The notes beneath the pieces are model-generated. The model was not told the DNA's origin. It did no database searches and saw only the letters and a program-made list of their open reading frames with translations. From positions 51,451,174 to 51,515,173 of the forward strand of contig CM059975.1 of NCBI GenBank assembly GCA_030490835.1: a stretch of 64,000 bases of DNA. The letters are read 5' to 3'. Position 1 is the first letter of the stretch, and each line of letters opens with the position of its first letter. A program made the position numbers and the translations under genes. This DNA comes from Annona cherimola (taxonomy: Eukaryota > Streptophyta > Magnoliopsida > Magnoliales > Annonaceae). Positions 45,101 to 57,884 of the stretch are shown piece by piece.

Positions 45101-47236
45101 TTGTGAAGTCAAATAAATGATGTGTGTATATGGAATGGGTTGGAAAACTAAGTAAAATATGAGAAAAGGAAATGTATGAAAAATGCATACCATTTTTATG
45201 TAGGCAAGGGCAAAGAGAAGGTGACGGAGGAAAGCTAAGAAGTTCAGGTAAGCAAGCAAATTTTCTGAATGATTTTTGCTTTTCTAAAGTGTTTCCATAA
45301 ATGTTTTTATATTCTAACATGTTTGATGAAATTGCTTCTAATGGATTTAAGGATGGCCATCCCCTTGCTAAATGATGTTTGAAATGATGTTTAATTCAAA
45401 TGCAATGAATTATGAAATGTTCTTTATAACTGTTATGGAAAATGATGTGATTTCATGTTTATGATTGAAAATCATGCTAGCATGTAAAAGATGGATTTAT
45501 GAAAAGTTCATGTGCCCAGGATATGAGGTCCACTTGAAGGGCATAAGCGGACCGGTTGTCCCCCCTTGGTGTGACCAAGTCGCTTGTAATAGGCCGATGG
45601 CCGGCGGCGCCCTCTCTGGAATGAGAGTTACGTTACGGATGGTTGCCTGGCTAGCTTCCATCCTAAGGGAGATGATGATCATGTTCATGTTTTCATATGG
45701 CATTATGCATATGAGACCCGTGATGGGTACGAGATTTTATGTTTTCAAGATATACCTTTGGATAAGGTATAAGATGCTTTCCAAGATGATTTGAAATGAA
45801 AAATATTGCCTGAAATGAATTGCCTGAAAATGCAAAATGCTTGCTTATTGAGTTTCGACTCACGTTTTCGTTTTCCAAACCCAAAGACAGGTGATGGACA
45901 GGATATAGCGAAGGAGCTAGCACTGGCATAAGAAATCCAAAGAGGAAATTATGTTTATGAAAATTTCATGAAATGATTGTAAATTATATGCAATGTTTTA
46001 TGTTGAATAGATGTAAACTATTCGTGAGTTTGTATGGATGACTATGTTTTACACCTGTAGTGACATATGATTGTGGCAAAAGATGAAATGTCACTAAACA
46101 ATATGGTTGTATGAAATGAATGTTTCAAAATGACTTAGAAATGTATGAAATTGAATTTATGAGAATATGAAGTGTCTTATGAATTATGTATGACCACGAT
46201 TAACAGGTTAAACATCCGATAAATCCCGCCGTGTGACAGGGCAACAATCCTGATCACGTTTACCAATCGATAGGTCTTGAGGTAAGGATGTGACGCTCGG
46301 GCCGGGGCGCCACATTCAATTTCTTATATATTCATCTCATATGTAACTGAGTCATTTTCTTCCATTCAACACATATACACAGCATGATGTTCAAGCAACA
46401 TTTCAACCTTTGCCTAAATCAAATGTCACTGCATATATACATCATAGTCATCAAACACAACATAAAATTCTAGTTTACATCCTTTTCACATAAGTTCCAT
46501 AACATGAAAATTCTAAAGTTTTTTCATTGATTCCTTATGCTGACACTTGCTCCTTTGCCATGTCCTGTCATTCACCTGTCTTTGGGTTTGGAAAATAAAA
46601 TCATGAGTCGAAACTCAATAAGCAAGCTATTTGCATTTTACAGGCAAATCATTTCAGGCAACATTTTACATTTAAAATCATCTTGGAAAGCCACTTATAC
46701 CTTGTCTAAAGGTATATCTTAAAAGCATGAAATCTTGTACCCATCACGGGTCCCATATGCATAATGTCATATGAAAACATGAACATATATACCATTTCTC
46801 CCTTAGGATGGAAGCTAGCCAGGCGACCATCCGTCACGTTAACTTTCATTTCAGAGAGGGCGCCGCCAGCCTTGGGCCTGTTTCAAGCGACTTGGCCACA
46901 CCAAGGGTGGACAATTGGTCCGCTTATATCCTTCCAAGTGGACCTAGTATCTTATGCACATGAACTTTTTCATAAATTCATCTTTAACATGCTAACATGA
47001 ACTTTCAATCAGAAACATAGAATCACATCATTTTTCCATAGCATTTATCAAAGAGAAATTTCATAATATTGTATTTGAAGTAAAACATCATTTCAACACC
47101 ATTTTGCTAAGGGATGGCCATCCTTAAACTCATTAGAAATAATTTCCATAGTTTCTTCAAACAAGTTTAAGCAAACATTGCATTTATGGAAATAATTTAG
47201 AAAAGCAGAAATTCTTTAGAAAATTTGCTTGCTTAG
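42157..47236 (-). mobile_element. Truncated minus-strand LTR holding a solo LTR
   Basis: Starts TGTGGCACCCCAAATAG with the U5 block, continues after the insertion at 46320 (TTTCTTATATATTCATCTC, as at 47870) and stops near 47236 at AAATTTGCTTGCTTA, where a plus-strand LTR begins. About 1 kb of this LTR remains; its other end and any target duplication of acgtg are lost. Confidence 0.7.
42301..46314 (+). mobile_element. Solo LTR, 4014 bp, TSD ttcaa
   Basis: TGTGAAAACCTGACCCAAGT ... GGGGCGCCACA with perfect ttcaa on both sides (42296-42300, 46315-46319). A TATAAATA at 44123-44130, 'gctcatgctagcatg'-like text near 45475, a splice-acceptor-like run before GACAGGTGATGG near 45890, and the U5 block at 46205-46314 are present. 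No coding region is seen. Confidence 0.92.
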
Positions 47237-50200
47237 TAGCCTAATGAGGATTGAAAAGGATTAGTGTCCATGAAAATTAATTTAATTTACATAATGTGAT
47301 TAATGGAAATTAAGAGGCTAATTATGGAGTTAAGTTGGAAAATGTTAAAAAATGCACAATTTGACGCCTATAAGGCGGATTAAGATGAAAATTGAAAGGA
47401 AAGCACAAAATTTTGTGCTTAACCTTATGGAAAGATGGATTATGAAAATTTTGATGAAATTAAGGTGAGAATTGATCATTACCATCCAAAATCCAAGGAT
47501 GACTTAAATGGTCATAACTTAGCTAGAAAAGTCGGATTGAGATGAAATTTGAAAAGTCGGATCAATGCAATGAGAGGCTTGGATTAAGCTAAATGACTTG
47601 GGGATTTGGTTTGCACAAAAAAGGTGGACCACCTTTGACTTTGTGCACCTTAAAGCAACTAGCATTTATGTTAAAGTCAAATTAATTAAGTAAATAATTA
47701 AATGCAAAAATGAGGTGGCAAAAGGAGGTAATTGTGGTGCCTCAGTCTGAGCGTCACAACCTTACCTCAGGATCTATCAACTGGTAAACGTGATCGAGAT
47801 TGTTACCCTATCACACGGCGGGTTTTAATGGATATTTATACAATTAAATATGGTTCCTTAGGAATTTATTTTCTTATATTTTTCATCTCATGCATATATA
47901 GGTCATTTCCACCCAATAATTTCATAACTAATCATTATATTCAAGATATATTTCAAACTTTCACATAAATCAGATGTCACAACATGTATCATCCATAGAT
48001 GTCAACACAGAAACATCAAAAATATTTACAACCATCCAACATAAATTTTTGACAATCATGAACTTATAATGTTTTATATTTCTTCAATGGTCGGCTCCTG
48101 CTTCTTTGCCAAGTCTCTTCTTTCACCTGTCTATGGGTTTGGAAAATGAAAACGTGAGTCGAAACTCAATAAGTAAGCTGTATATTTTTCAGGCAATACA
48201 TTTGAAGGCATATTTATTTAAAAATATTTTTCTCCCTTCAATAGAGACACTTATCAAGTGATCAACTACCTGTGAAGCAGAAACTTTTTTATAAAACTTT
48301 CATAAACTTTTCATACATAATTAGATGTGCAAATGCATCATGACATTATCCTTCGTGTGAGGGTACGCTAGCACGGAGAACATTTTTCCATGACATGATT
48401 CTTTCCATCCTTAGTGCCGGACCTTCCGACTTGGCAATATTAAGGGGGACTCCTTATCCACTTACTACCTCGACTAGCCTACTTGATTTCTATTCCATGC
48501 ATGACTTTTAGTTACCCTGGCATTATATACCTCTTATACATCATTTCAAATCCATACATCATCACTTTTCATGAATAATTGTGAAACAGTAAGCAATTCA
48601 TTATCATAATTGAAATAATACTTCATAACACATTGAGATAAAGGAATGACCATCCTTAAATACCTTGTAATGAAAACCGAAAATATTTAGAAAGCTGCTT
48701 GCTTACTTGTCTCACGTTAGCTTTCTGAATCTGCCTTTTCTTTGCCCTTACCTACATGAGAATGATATAACATTTATATATTTCTTTTTCTTGCATTCAA
48801 CTTAGTTTTCCAACACATTTTTATTAACATACATAATCCATTTGACTTCTCAAGTCGTTATGCATATATAACACATACTTGTGCATTACATCGGCTATTA
48901 CACATCATATTTAATCCCATAAGTACGGTAATCATTCAATCACTTAATAAACATTCAATAATCATCATTTAAAGGTTCTTTATCTTTCATACACCATTTT
49001 TCACTTATTTTCCCAAAATTTTACACATCAGTGCTTTCTTTAAGCACACGTTGTTGCCTTAATCCTTATTAATTAATCCCAAAATTTGAGATTAACGTCA
49101 TGCATCTAAACAGAAGTATATTCACAAATTTTATCCTATTTTCATGTATTTTTGCACAAAATCAATTTACATAAGTCATTTACCACTTATGCATGTTCAT
49201 CCTTCCACATATACTCACTTCACATCATATATATGATGCGTTTCATAAAATTTTCCAAATTATCAACTTAGTCCATAATTCAGCATGATAATCATCCTTA
49301 ATTAACACTTTATTTATGTTTATGGAATTTTAATCCACTAATCATAGGATTCCAAAACAGCAACTTTGGAACCTATTTTTCACACTTTCAACGTATCTCT
49401 CGGTACTTAACCCTAAACAGTTTTATAATTCCGAATTTTCAGCAGTTAATCTAACTTTTCCTAACCCAAATCCAGGGTATTAACACATATTTCACATTCA
49501 TAATTTAACTCCTTTCAAAACAACAACTTTCATGTACATATTGGGTACTCTTTTCATCTCATTTTGCATATTCCCAAACATGCCCTAAAATTTCAGATTA
49601 AGGCAAATTTAATCCATTCATTTAGCGCATTCAAAGTACCCTAAATTTAGAGTAATTTACCCTCTAAATTATCCATAATTCACTTAAACATACATATACA
49701 ACATATATGTCACAAAACATGGAAATCGGGTCATATACATAACTTTGAATTCCATTCTTTCTAAAATTCATATCTTAGGCTTGAATCAACATATATATTT
49801 CACTAAAGCATGATTCATAGCCTAAACATGATACTAATCCAAAACAGAAACTTAACATATGTATTTGGATATTTCAACTTAGGTTTTCAACCCATATTCC
49901 ATCCTAATCTCCATTTCAACTCCTTAAATCATTGAAATTCATATATATCTTTCAATACTCATTCAATATTCAATCAAATGACATGCTAAATCACCATTTA
50001 AGGGTTCTTTTTGAATCATATTCATATCCATAAACTTGAAGTAAAAAACTTAGAATCAAATGATCTAACCCATCATGTTTACCTACTTGATTGTTGTCAA
50101 CTTTGATCACAAACTAATCAAGCTTGGTTTTCCTTTCTTTCTTCCTTTCTTTCTCCTTCTTTCTTCTCCTTTTTATTCCCTCCTTGCTAGGATTTTTATG

Positions 50201-50497
50201 GACGTGTATGGTTTCTGAGTTGTGGGGGTGTTTGGCTCCTTGAAAGTTTTTTTTCTAAGTCTCTTACATGTACTCATCCGTCCCCTCTTATAAGCTGGAA
50301 TTTTTCCAGCTTGTGGACCCTGCTTTGAGCATGATTTGAGGTCATTTAAATGCTTATTAATCCAAATGGTGGCCAAGCAATGATATTTTAAACCATTTTT
50401 TCCATAAGCAAAAATTTGCTCAAGATCAACTTCACCTAGCTGTCCATTGTGCACGTCCATACAGCTGTCCACTTTGCTAATTTTTTCTACACATTTG

Positions 50498-51244
50498 TGT
50501 TGGAAACAAGTGATGAAATCAAAGTCAAAATACCCAAAGTATATGTTTTGATGATTAACAACTCAATTTGAGTAAGTTTTGGCTACTAATATGTTTTGTG
50601 CAATGTTTAAGGATATAAAAATGAAAAATATGAAGCATGAAAGGTCAAGTCGATCCCCAAGTCGACTCGGGCATCGACTTAGGCCAAGTCGATCCCCAAG
50701 TCGACTCCAGCAGCGACTTCAAGGGCCATTTTCTGTCCAGCGCTGAAATTGAGGACCAAGAGCTGCCGAAGTCGCAAACGAAGTCGACTCCACATGCAAC
50801 TTGGGTGAAGTCGCAGACCAAGTCGACTACAGCATCGACTTCAAAATGTAAGCACAGAACTTGAAGAGCAAAGTCGCAGACCAAGTCGACTTGATGTTGG
50901 ACTTGATTGAAGTTGAAGACCAAGTCGACTCAAACATTCGACTTGGATCAAATGAAGATTAAAACATGACCAAAGTAAGCAAAGTTGCATGAATTCATCA
51001 AATTAGATCAAGAACTAATATTTGAACATTTTCATGCACTCCAACACTCAAGGATTCAAGCATTCAAGACGCGGAGCCTAAAGTTTTCAAGCTTGAATAA
51101 TCATCCAAAGTTCCAAATAATATAAATCAGTGAAAGAACATTTAATTTAAAGAAATTTAAGCGACCAAAGCCATCTCCAAGAAATTCAAGTTCATATAGC
51201 AAACAAAGGAGGTGAAGTCGCACCGAAGTCAACTTCAGCAGCGA
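50498..51244 (+). repeat. Sirevirus 5' LTR remnant
   Basis: 747 bp matching the first part of 60004-61721. It carries AAGTCGACTC and AAGTCGATCC units (50640-50945) and stops within one (GCACCGAAGTCAACTTCAGC), where Athila-like text begins. Confidence 0.85.
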
Positions 51245-52815
51245 CACCATCAATTGAAGAGCCACTTATCCTGGAGCTGAAACCTCTACCAAAATACCTC
51301 AGATATACCTTCCTGGGAGGAGAATCCTCACTCCCGGTGATTATCTCTTCGGCACTTGATACCGTGCAAGAATAAAAATTGTTATGAGTACTCAGAGATC
51401 ACAAAAAGGCTATGGGATGGACTATAGCAGACATCTGGGGGATCAACCCATCCTTCTGCATGCACAAAATTCAAGTAGAAGAGAATTCCAGGCCCTCTAT
51501 CGAAGCGCAGAGAAGACTAAACCCAATTATGAAAGAAGTGGTTAAAAAGGAAATCATCAAATGGTTAGATGCAGGCGTGATATACCCGACCTCCGATAGT
51601 TCTTGAGTCAGCCCGGTGCAGTGCGTCCTAAAGAAAGGTGGCATGACGGTCGTCTTCAACGAAAATAATGAGCTAATCCCGACCAGAACAGTTACTGGTT
51701 GACGAGTTTGCATGGACTACCGCCAGCTGAATAAAGCTACCCGAAGAGATCATTTTCCACTTCCATTCATTGATCAGATGCTGGACAGGCTAGCAGGACG
51801 TGAATTCTACTGCTTTCTGGATGGTTATTCAGGTTACCATCAGATTATGATAGCACCGGAAGACCAAGAAAAAACCACGTTCACATGCCCTTATGGCACA
51901 TCTGCATTCAGGCGAATGTCGTTTGGCCTATGCAATGCTCCAGGCACATTTCAGCGATGTATGATGGCTATTTTCATGGATATGGTGGAAGATTTTATGG
52001 AAGTCTTCATGGACGATTTCTCGGTATTCGGAAATTCCTACGACGAGTGCTTAACCCATCTGTCAAAGATGCTCCGGCGATGTGAGGACACGAACCTGGT
52101 TCTTAACTGGGAAAAGTGTCACTTTATGGTACAAGAGGGCATTGTACTTGGTCATAGGGTCTCTAAATAAGGAATCGAAGTGGACAAAGCAAAAATCGAG
52201 ATGATCGAGAAGCTGCCTCCACCCACCTCAGTCAAGGGCATTCGTAGTTTTCTGGGACATCTAGGATTTTATAGACGATTCATAAAATACTTCTCAAAGA
52301 TAGCTAAGCCGTTATGTTCACTGCTCGAAAAAGATACACCATTCGAATTCATCAGTGAATGCATGGAAGCCTTCAAGGAGTTGAAACAGAAACTAGTATC
52401 TGCACCAATCATTATCTCTCCAACGTGGAATCTGCCCTTCGAATTAATGTGCGATGCAAGTGACTATGCAGTAGGAGTGGTATTGGGGCAGCAAAAAAAT
52501 AGGGTCTTCCATTCCATCTACTACGCTAGCAAAACCCTGAACGAGGCATAAATGAACTACACTACAACCGAAAAGGAATTACTAGCAGTGGTATTTGCAT
52601 TCGACAAATTCAGAGCATATCTGGTAGGCACTAAGGTGATCGTTTACACAGACCATTCAGGCATCAAATATCAGATCAAGGAAAGAGATGCAAAACCACG
52701 TATGATCCGATGGGTCTTACTACTATAGGAATTTGATCTCGAAATCAAAGACCGAAAGGGAGCTGAAAATTAGGTCGCTGACCATCTATCCCGCCTTGAA
52801 GGACACCAGCTAGTT
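51245..52815 (+). pseudogene. Athila-like reverse transcriptase and RNase H
   Basis: Mostly one frame with point stops. LELKPLPKYLRYTFLGGESS comes first, then GWTIADIWGI, MHKIQVEENS, RLNPIMKEVV, LDAGVIYPTSDSS with a TGA at a usual Trp (51604), VFNENNELIPTRT, CMDYRQLNKATRRDHFPLPF, QMLDRLAGREFYCFLDGYSG, MSFGLCNAPGTFQRCM, and the active site FMDD at 52006-52017. A TAA interrupts at 52168. SVKGIRSFLGHLGFYRRFIK and the RNase H motifs [41 protein letters not shown] follow, with more stops. The pattern is typical of Athila. Confidence 0.9.
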
Positions 52816-54168
52816 CATGATACTGAGTAGATTCGGGAAGTGTTTCCGGATGAGCAACTTTTCTCTATTTCCCCAGGCAGCCCACCATGGTATGCGGACT
52901 TCGTCAATTACATCGTCAGCAGAATGCTACCTCCGGGGTTGAATTCACACCAAAAGAAGAAGTTTCTCCACGATGTTAAATTCTATTTCTGGGATGATCC
53001 ATATTTATTTAAACAATGCCCAGATCGATTGTATCGGAGATGTATTCTAGAGTGTGAACAGGAAGCATTACTGCAGAGCTGCCATTCATCACTGTATGGG
53101 GGCCACTTTCAAGGAGACAAAACTGCAGTAAAAATACTGCAATCGGGATTCTACTAGCCATCGTTATTTAAGGACGCCCATTTTTATGTCAAAAGATGTG
53201 ATCGATGCCAACGGATGGGTAACATTTATAAACTACATGAAATGCCTCTTACTAATATTATTGAAGTAGAAATATTTGATGTCTGGGGTATCGATTTCAT
53301 GGGCCCATTCATTCCCTCCTTTGGAAACCAATATATCCTGGTTGCTGTTGATTATGTTTCCAAATGGGCCCATTCATCAACTCAAGCAGGTGATGCTAAA
53401 ACAGTTCTCAGGTTCGTAAAGAAGAACATCTTTACACATTTTGGCACGCCAAGGGTGATTATTAGTGGTGGAGGGTCTCATTTCTGTAACTGGCAGTTCC
53501 TGGCAATTCTACACAAATACAGCATACGCCACAGAGTGACGACAGCATACCATCTGCAGGCTAACGGACAAGTTGAGTTGGCCAACAGAGAATTGAAGCA
53601 AATTCTAGAGAAAGCCATCGGTTCTTCTCGCAAAGACTGGTTCGTCAAACTGGACGACGCACTATGAGCGTACCGAACTGCCTATAAAATGTAGTTTGGA
53701 ATGTGTCCATACCAACTGATTTATGGAAAAGCCTGCCATCTACCGCTAGAGCTGGAGCACAATGCATATTGGGCAATTAAATAACTAAACCTGGATATGC
53801 AACAAGCGGGGGAACGCCGATTACTGCAACTCAATGAGTTGGACGAATTTCGGATGCAAGCCTATGAAAATGCCAAGATCTACAAAGAAAAAGTGAAGAA
53901 ATGGCACGATAAAAAAAATTCTAACATGAAATTTTGAGCCAAGTCAGAAAGTTTTGCTCTTCAATTCAAGATTGAAGCTATTTCCAGGAAAATTCAAATC
54001 TCGATGGTGAGGTCCATTCGGGTGTTAAAGGCAACAGAGAATGGATCGGTGGAAATATGTAACGAGGCATCCGGCAATAGTTTTGTTGTAAATTGGCAAC
54101 GTCTTAAGCATTATATGGGAGATGATTTTCAGCATTGCAAGGAGGTGGTGGAACTGAAAGAGAATTGA
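52816..54168 (+). pseudogene. Athila-like integrase
   Basis: FLHDVKFYFWDDPYLFKQCP and the HHCC region (SSLYGGHFQGDKTAVK, then CDRCQRMGN) are followed by the core: GIDFMGPF (first Asp at 53293-53295), then [11 protein letters not shown], where the usual second Asp is Gly (codon 53467-53469), and [11 protein letters not shown] with the Glu. After TGA at 53665, [38 protein letters not shown] and, across two frameshifts (near 53915 and 54025), the C-terminal NWQRLKHYMGD are seen. The Asp-to-Gly change alone should abolish activity. Confidence 0.87.
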
Positions 54169-55563
54169 ACAGTGAGAATGTCGAGCGGAAGACGATAAAT
54201 TCAGCGCTGGATGGGAGGCAACCCATCAATCATTTTCTGTTTAATTTTATTTTTGTTGTTGTTTTTGCTTTTGTAGGGAAATTAATTGGAGGTTTTACAC
54301 CGACACCGCCAGAGGTCCGAGCTTGTTTTGGGCAATCATCACAGCCCCAGCCCGACGACGAGGACGACGAGGACGAGACAGAGTCCGATTCTTGAGGGCG
54401 TCCCAGTCCTTTTTTTATTTTTCTTTCCTTTTATTTTTACTTCTCATTGTATTTTCTTTTTTAGTTCATATTAGGATCATGCATTGAGGACAATGCATCT
54501 CTCAAGTTTGGGGGGGGGGGCGTTTAATTCTCAATCATATGTTAGTTTTGCATTTTAATTTTCATGCTTTAGTTTATGTTGCATTCATTTCAAATTCTAG
54601 CTAATGAAAGTTGTCTTTTGTTTCAATTCATCTGATTGTGAAAATATGCAAGGTTGTGATTAATTCTGACTTTAAATTGAATTCATGAAAGAATGGGCAA
54701 TTCAGATTGAAACCAAGTATAAAGCAGGTTGAAATTAACATGTAAAAGAATTATAAAAGGAATTTCAGAATACATGGTTCTAATTCAATAATAGGCATAT
54801 CTTTCAGACCGAGATGATGAATACTGAACTAAATAAATGCTAACCAAGTACTTCAACGAGTTCGGAAATGGTATTATTTCACAGGAATTACTCAAACATG
54901 TTCAATACCCCTAATAAAGCATTAGAAAAAAATAAAAGGGGGTGGTTGACCTAAGCTGAGTAACCGGGACTTGGCATCGACAAATGGCAAGGTTCGCATA
55001 AAAAAATAAAGGAAAATCACAGTAACAACGCTTTAAAAAAATGAAAATGAAAATGAAAATTCTCCCTAGATACCCTGAAATATGGTGAGGGGAGCCAAAA
55101 AAAATAGATCTCCAGATATCCTGAAATATGGTGAGGAGAATTTTTGCAATAAGTTTGGGGGGAAAAAGAATATGCAGTTGTTAGAAATTGAATTCAGTGA
55201 CTTGATACCATTTGCTGTAACCAGTGTATTTAGGTTAATACTTGGTTTGCTTGAGTTCATTGAGTTCCTAACCAGTTTTCTGATCGAATGAAAGATTGAT
55301 GTGTTGAAATATAACTTTTCACTATGGAATTCTGACACCCACTTGTAACTTGGTTTGGAAAGGAAAATTTATGCCTTGTTTGTATAATGATGGATTTTTC
55401 AGGTTGAATTAATCACGACCTTGTGGAATGGCTAAGTGGATTGATCAATGCACAACTGGAAGAAAAAGGAGTTGATTTTTATTCTGCATACATTCATTCA
55501 TTCATTTATTCATTTTGTTTGCATGTGTTGCTCGAGGACTAGCAACATTTAAGTTTAGGGGTA
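54169..55563 (+). other. Athila 3' untranslated region and polypurine tract
   Basis: No gene. Signposts shared with 15428-17830: 'agcgctggatgggaggcaac' (54209), 'gcattgaggacaatgcatct' then a G run (54482-54522), paired 'ccctgaaatatggtgagg' text (55072-55136), 'gctcgaggactagcaacatt' and AAGTTTAGGGGTA (55551-55563). The reading frames 54135-54474, with a (GAC/GAG)n-rich end, show no known domain. Confidence 0.75.
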
Positions 55564-56314
55564 TGATAACTCGTATTTTTACGAATTATCATGGCCCATT
55601 TCAGGCTTAATTTGTGTGTTAGTTCAAGAGATTAGGCTGAGTTTGCACTTTTTAGCTTAATTTTCATCCGCTTTGCATTTTAGGAGCATTAATTAGTTTT
55701 TAGGAAATTTTAGCATTAATTAGGCATTTTTAGTTTATTTATTCAGTTTTCCATTTTTTGTAGGAAGGACAGGACGTACGGTAACAGAGCGGATGAGTTG
55801 AAGGCAAGTTGAGGCATCCAGAGGCAGGGAGTTGGTGCCAAGGTGCCACCCTACACGCCTAGACCATTTGCAGCACACACAGCTAACATGAAAGAGTAGT
55901 CCAGAGAGTTGGCGCCTAGGTGCCACCCAGGGGCGCCCAGGCGCCACTTCATCAACATGCAACTCAAGTGAAAACATGGCTGAGACCATAAGTTAGAAAC
56001 CACTTCCAGAGAATTGGTGGCTAGGCACCAATACGCAGCCGTGTGCGAATATTCTAGTGCATAAGGTGCGCGAAAGGAGACTCTATATATAGTTCCTAGG
56101 GGTTCACGCGCGAGAAGAGGGGAGAGAGCTGGAGAACGAACTATAGTGCAAAAGAAAGCAGGAATCAAGATTGAAGCTCGGATTGAAGAAGGAATTCAAG
56201 TCCCGTTGGTGGAAACTGCCGAAAAACAGCTTTTCTTATTCTTTCCAATTTTCTTTCTCTTCCTTATGGATACTTTTTATTTGGATGTATTAGATGTTAA
56301 GATCATGTCTTTGA
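55564..56314 (+). repeat. Athila 3' LTR, truncated
   Basis: TGATAACTCGTATTTTTACG start with the terminal dyad (loop and arms as at 15400-15427, one change), then GCGCCTAGG/GGCGCC-type palindromes near 55910-55955. The last part (TTGGATGTATTAGATGTTAA) differs from the LTRs at 14007 and 20658. It breaks off near 56314, where Sirevirus pol resumes. Confidence 0.8.
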
Positions 56315-57884
56315 GCTAATAATTCCTATAAACCTTTAACTGATTTGAAATTCAAAAATGTCCATCCAATTGAGCAAATTATTGGCAATATCTATGAAGG
56401 AGTAAAGACTAGAAGGTCAAAATAAAATATTTGTGGACAATATGCTTTTGTATCAAAAATTGAACCGACAACTATTGATCAAGCTCTTAATGATGAAAAC
56501 TGGGTTATTGCAATGCAAGAAGAGCTAAATCAATTTGAAAGGAACAATGTATGTCATTTAGTTCCTAGACCCAAAGATTGCACTATTATCGGTACCAAAT
56601 GGGTATTTAGGAACAAATTAGACGAAAGTGGACTTGTAATAAGAAACAAAGTCAGATAAGTAGCCAAAGGGTATTTCCAAGAAGAAGGGATTGATTTTGA
56701 AGAATCAGATGCACATGTGGCTAGACTAGAAGTCATACATATTTTACTAGCATTTGCTTCTCACATGGATTTCAAATTGTTTCAAATAGATATGAAAAGC
56801 GCATTTTTGAATAGTTATTTGAATGAAGAAGTTTATGTGGAACAACCCCCTGGATTTGAAGAAAAGGATCAATCAAAATATGTTTATAAATTAACCAAAG
56901 CATTATATGGACTAAAACAAGCTCCACGAGCTTGATATGAAAGGTTGAACAAATTTTTGATTGATCATGAATTTCAACGAGGAAAGGTTGATACTACATT
57001 ATACATCAAGTATAAAAGCAAAAATATTTTAGTTGTTTAAATTTATGTAGATGATATAATATTTGGTACTACTGACGAAACTCTGTGCCAAGAATTTTCT
57101 AAGACAATGCGGAGCGAATTCGAAATGAGCATGATGGGAGAATTAAATTTCTTCATTGGACTTTAAATCAAGCAACAAGCCGAAGGGATATTTATAAATC
57201 AGTCGAAGTATATCAAAGAAATACTAAAGAAATTCGGAATGCAGACTAGCAAAGGAGCAAACACTCCAATGAGTTCAACACTCAAGATCGACACGGATGA
57301 AAATGGTAAATGTGTCGAACAAAAGCTATATAGAAGCATGATAGGATCTTTGCTATATTTAACTGCTTCTAGACCTGATATTCTATTCAGTGTTTACAAG
57401 TGTTCTAGATTTCAATCATGTCCTAAAGAATCACATTTAATGGTTGTAAAAAGAATTTTTAAATATTTGATAAATACTACTAATCTTGGACTATGGTATC
57501 CAAAGGGGTCAACTTTTGATTTAATCGGCTACTCGGATGCGGATTTTGCGGGATACAAAGTAGATAGAAAAGGTACTAGTAGAACATGTCAATTCCTTGA
57601 TAACATCTTGGTTTCATGGTACTCAAGGAAACAAACTAGTGTTGCTCTATCTACAGCGGAAGCCGAATATATAGCCGTTGAGAGCTGTTGTGCTCAACTA
57701 CTTTGGATGAAACAAAAACTAAAAGACTATGGTATTGATTATTATAATATTCCAATTAGATGTGATAATACAAGTGCAATTTGTTTGACTAAAAATCCAA
57801 TATTGCATTCTAGAACCAAACATATAGATGTAAGACATCATTTTATTCATGAACATGTTGAAAATCATGATGTTTGTTTGGATC
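56315..57884 (+). pseudogene. Second Sirevirus reverse transcriptase and RNase H
   Basis: It resumes at the integrase tail (IEQIIGNIYEGVKTRRSK) and runs in one frame with TAA/TAG/TGA codons at 56422, 56656, 56934, 57037 and 57164. [58 protein letters not shown] (preceded by a stop), [13 protein letters not shown], then RNase [19 protein letters not shown] and ALSTAEAEYIAVESCCAQLL, SRTKHIDVRHHFIHEHV. The last ~35 RNase H residues (IADIFTKPL...) are missing and unrelated text starts at DQSPIF. It is about as similar to 26977-28400 as two members of neighbouring subfamilies. Confidence 0.9.

Noticed and set aside
50173..50472. 99-residue minus-strand frame
   Set aside because: Inside the minus-strand solo LTR just before the chimera; no motif and no support beyond openness.
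54135..54474. Small acidic frame ending in (GAC)n/(GAG)n
   Set aside because: Lies after the Athila integrase across the shared untranslated motif; low complexity and no counterpart in the related 3' region.
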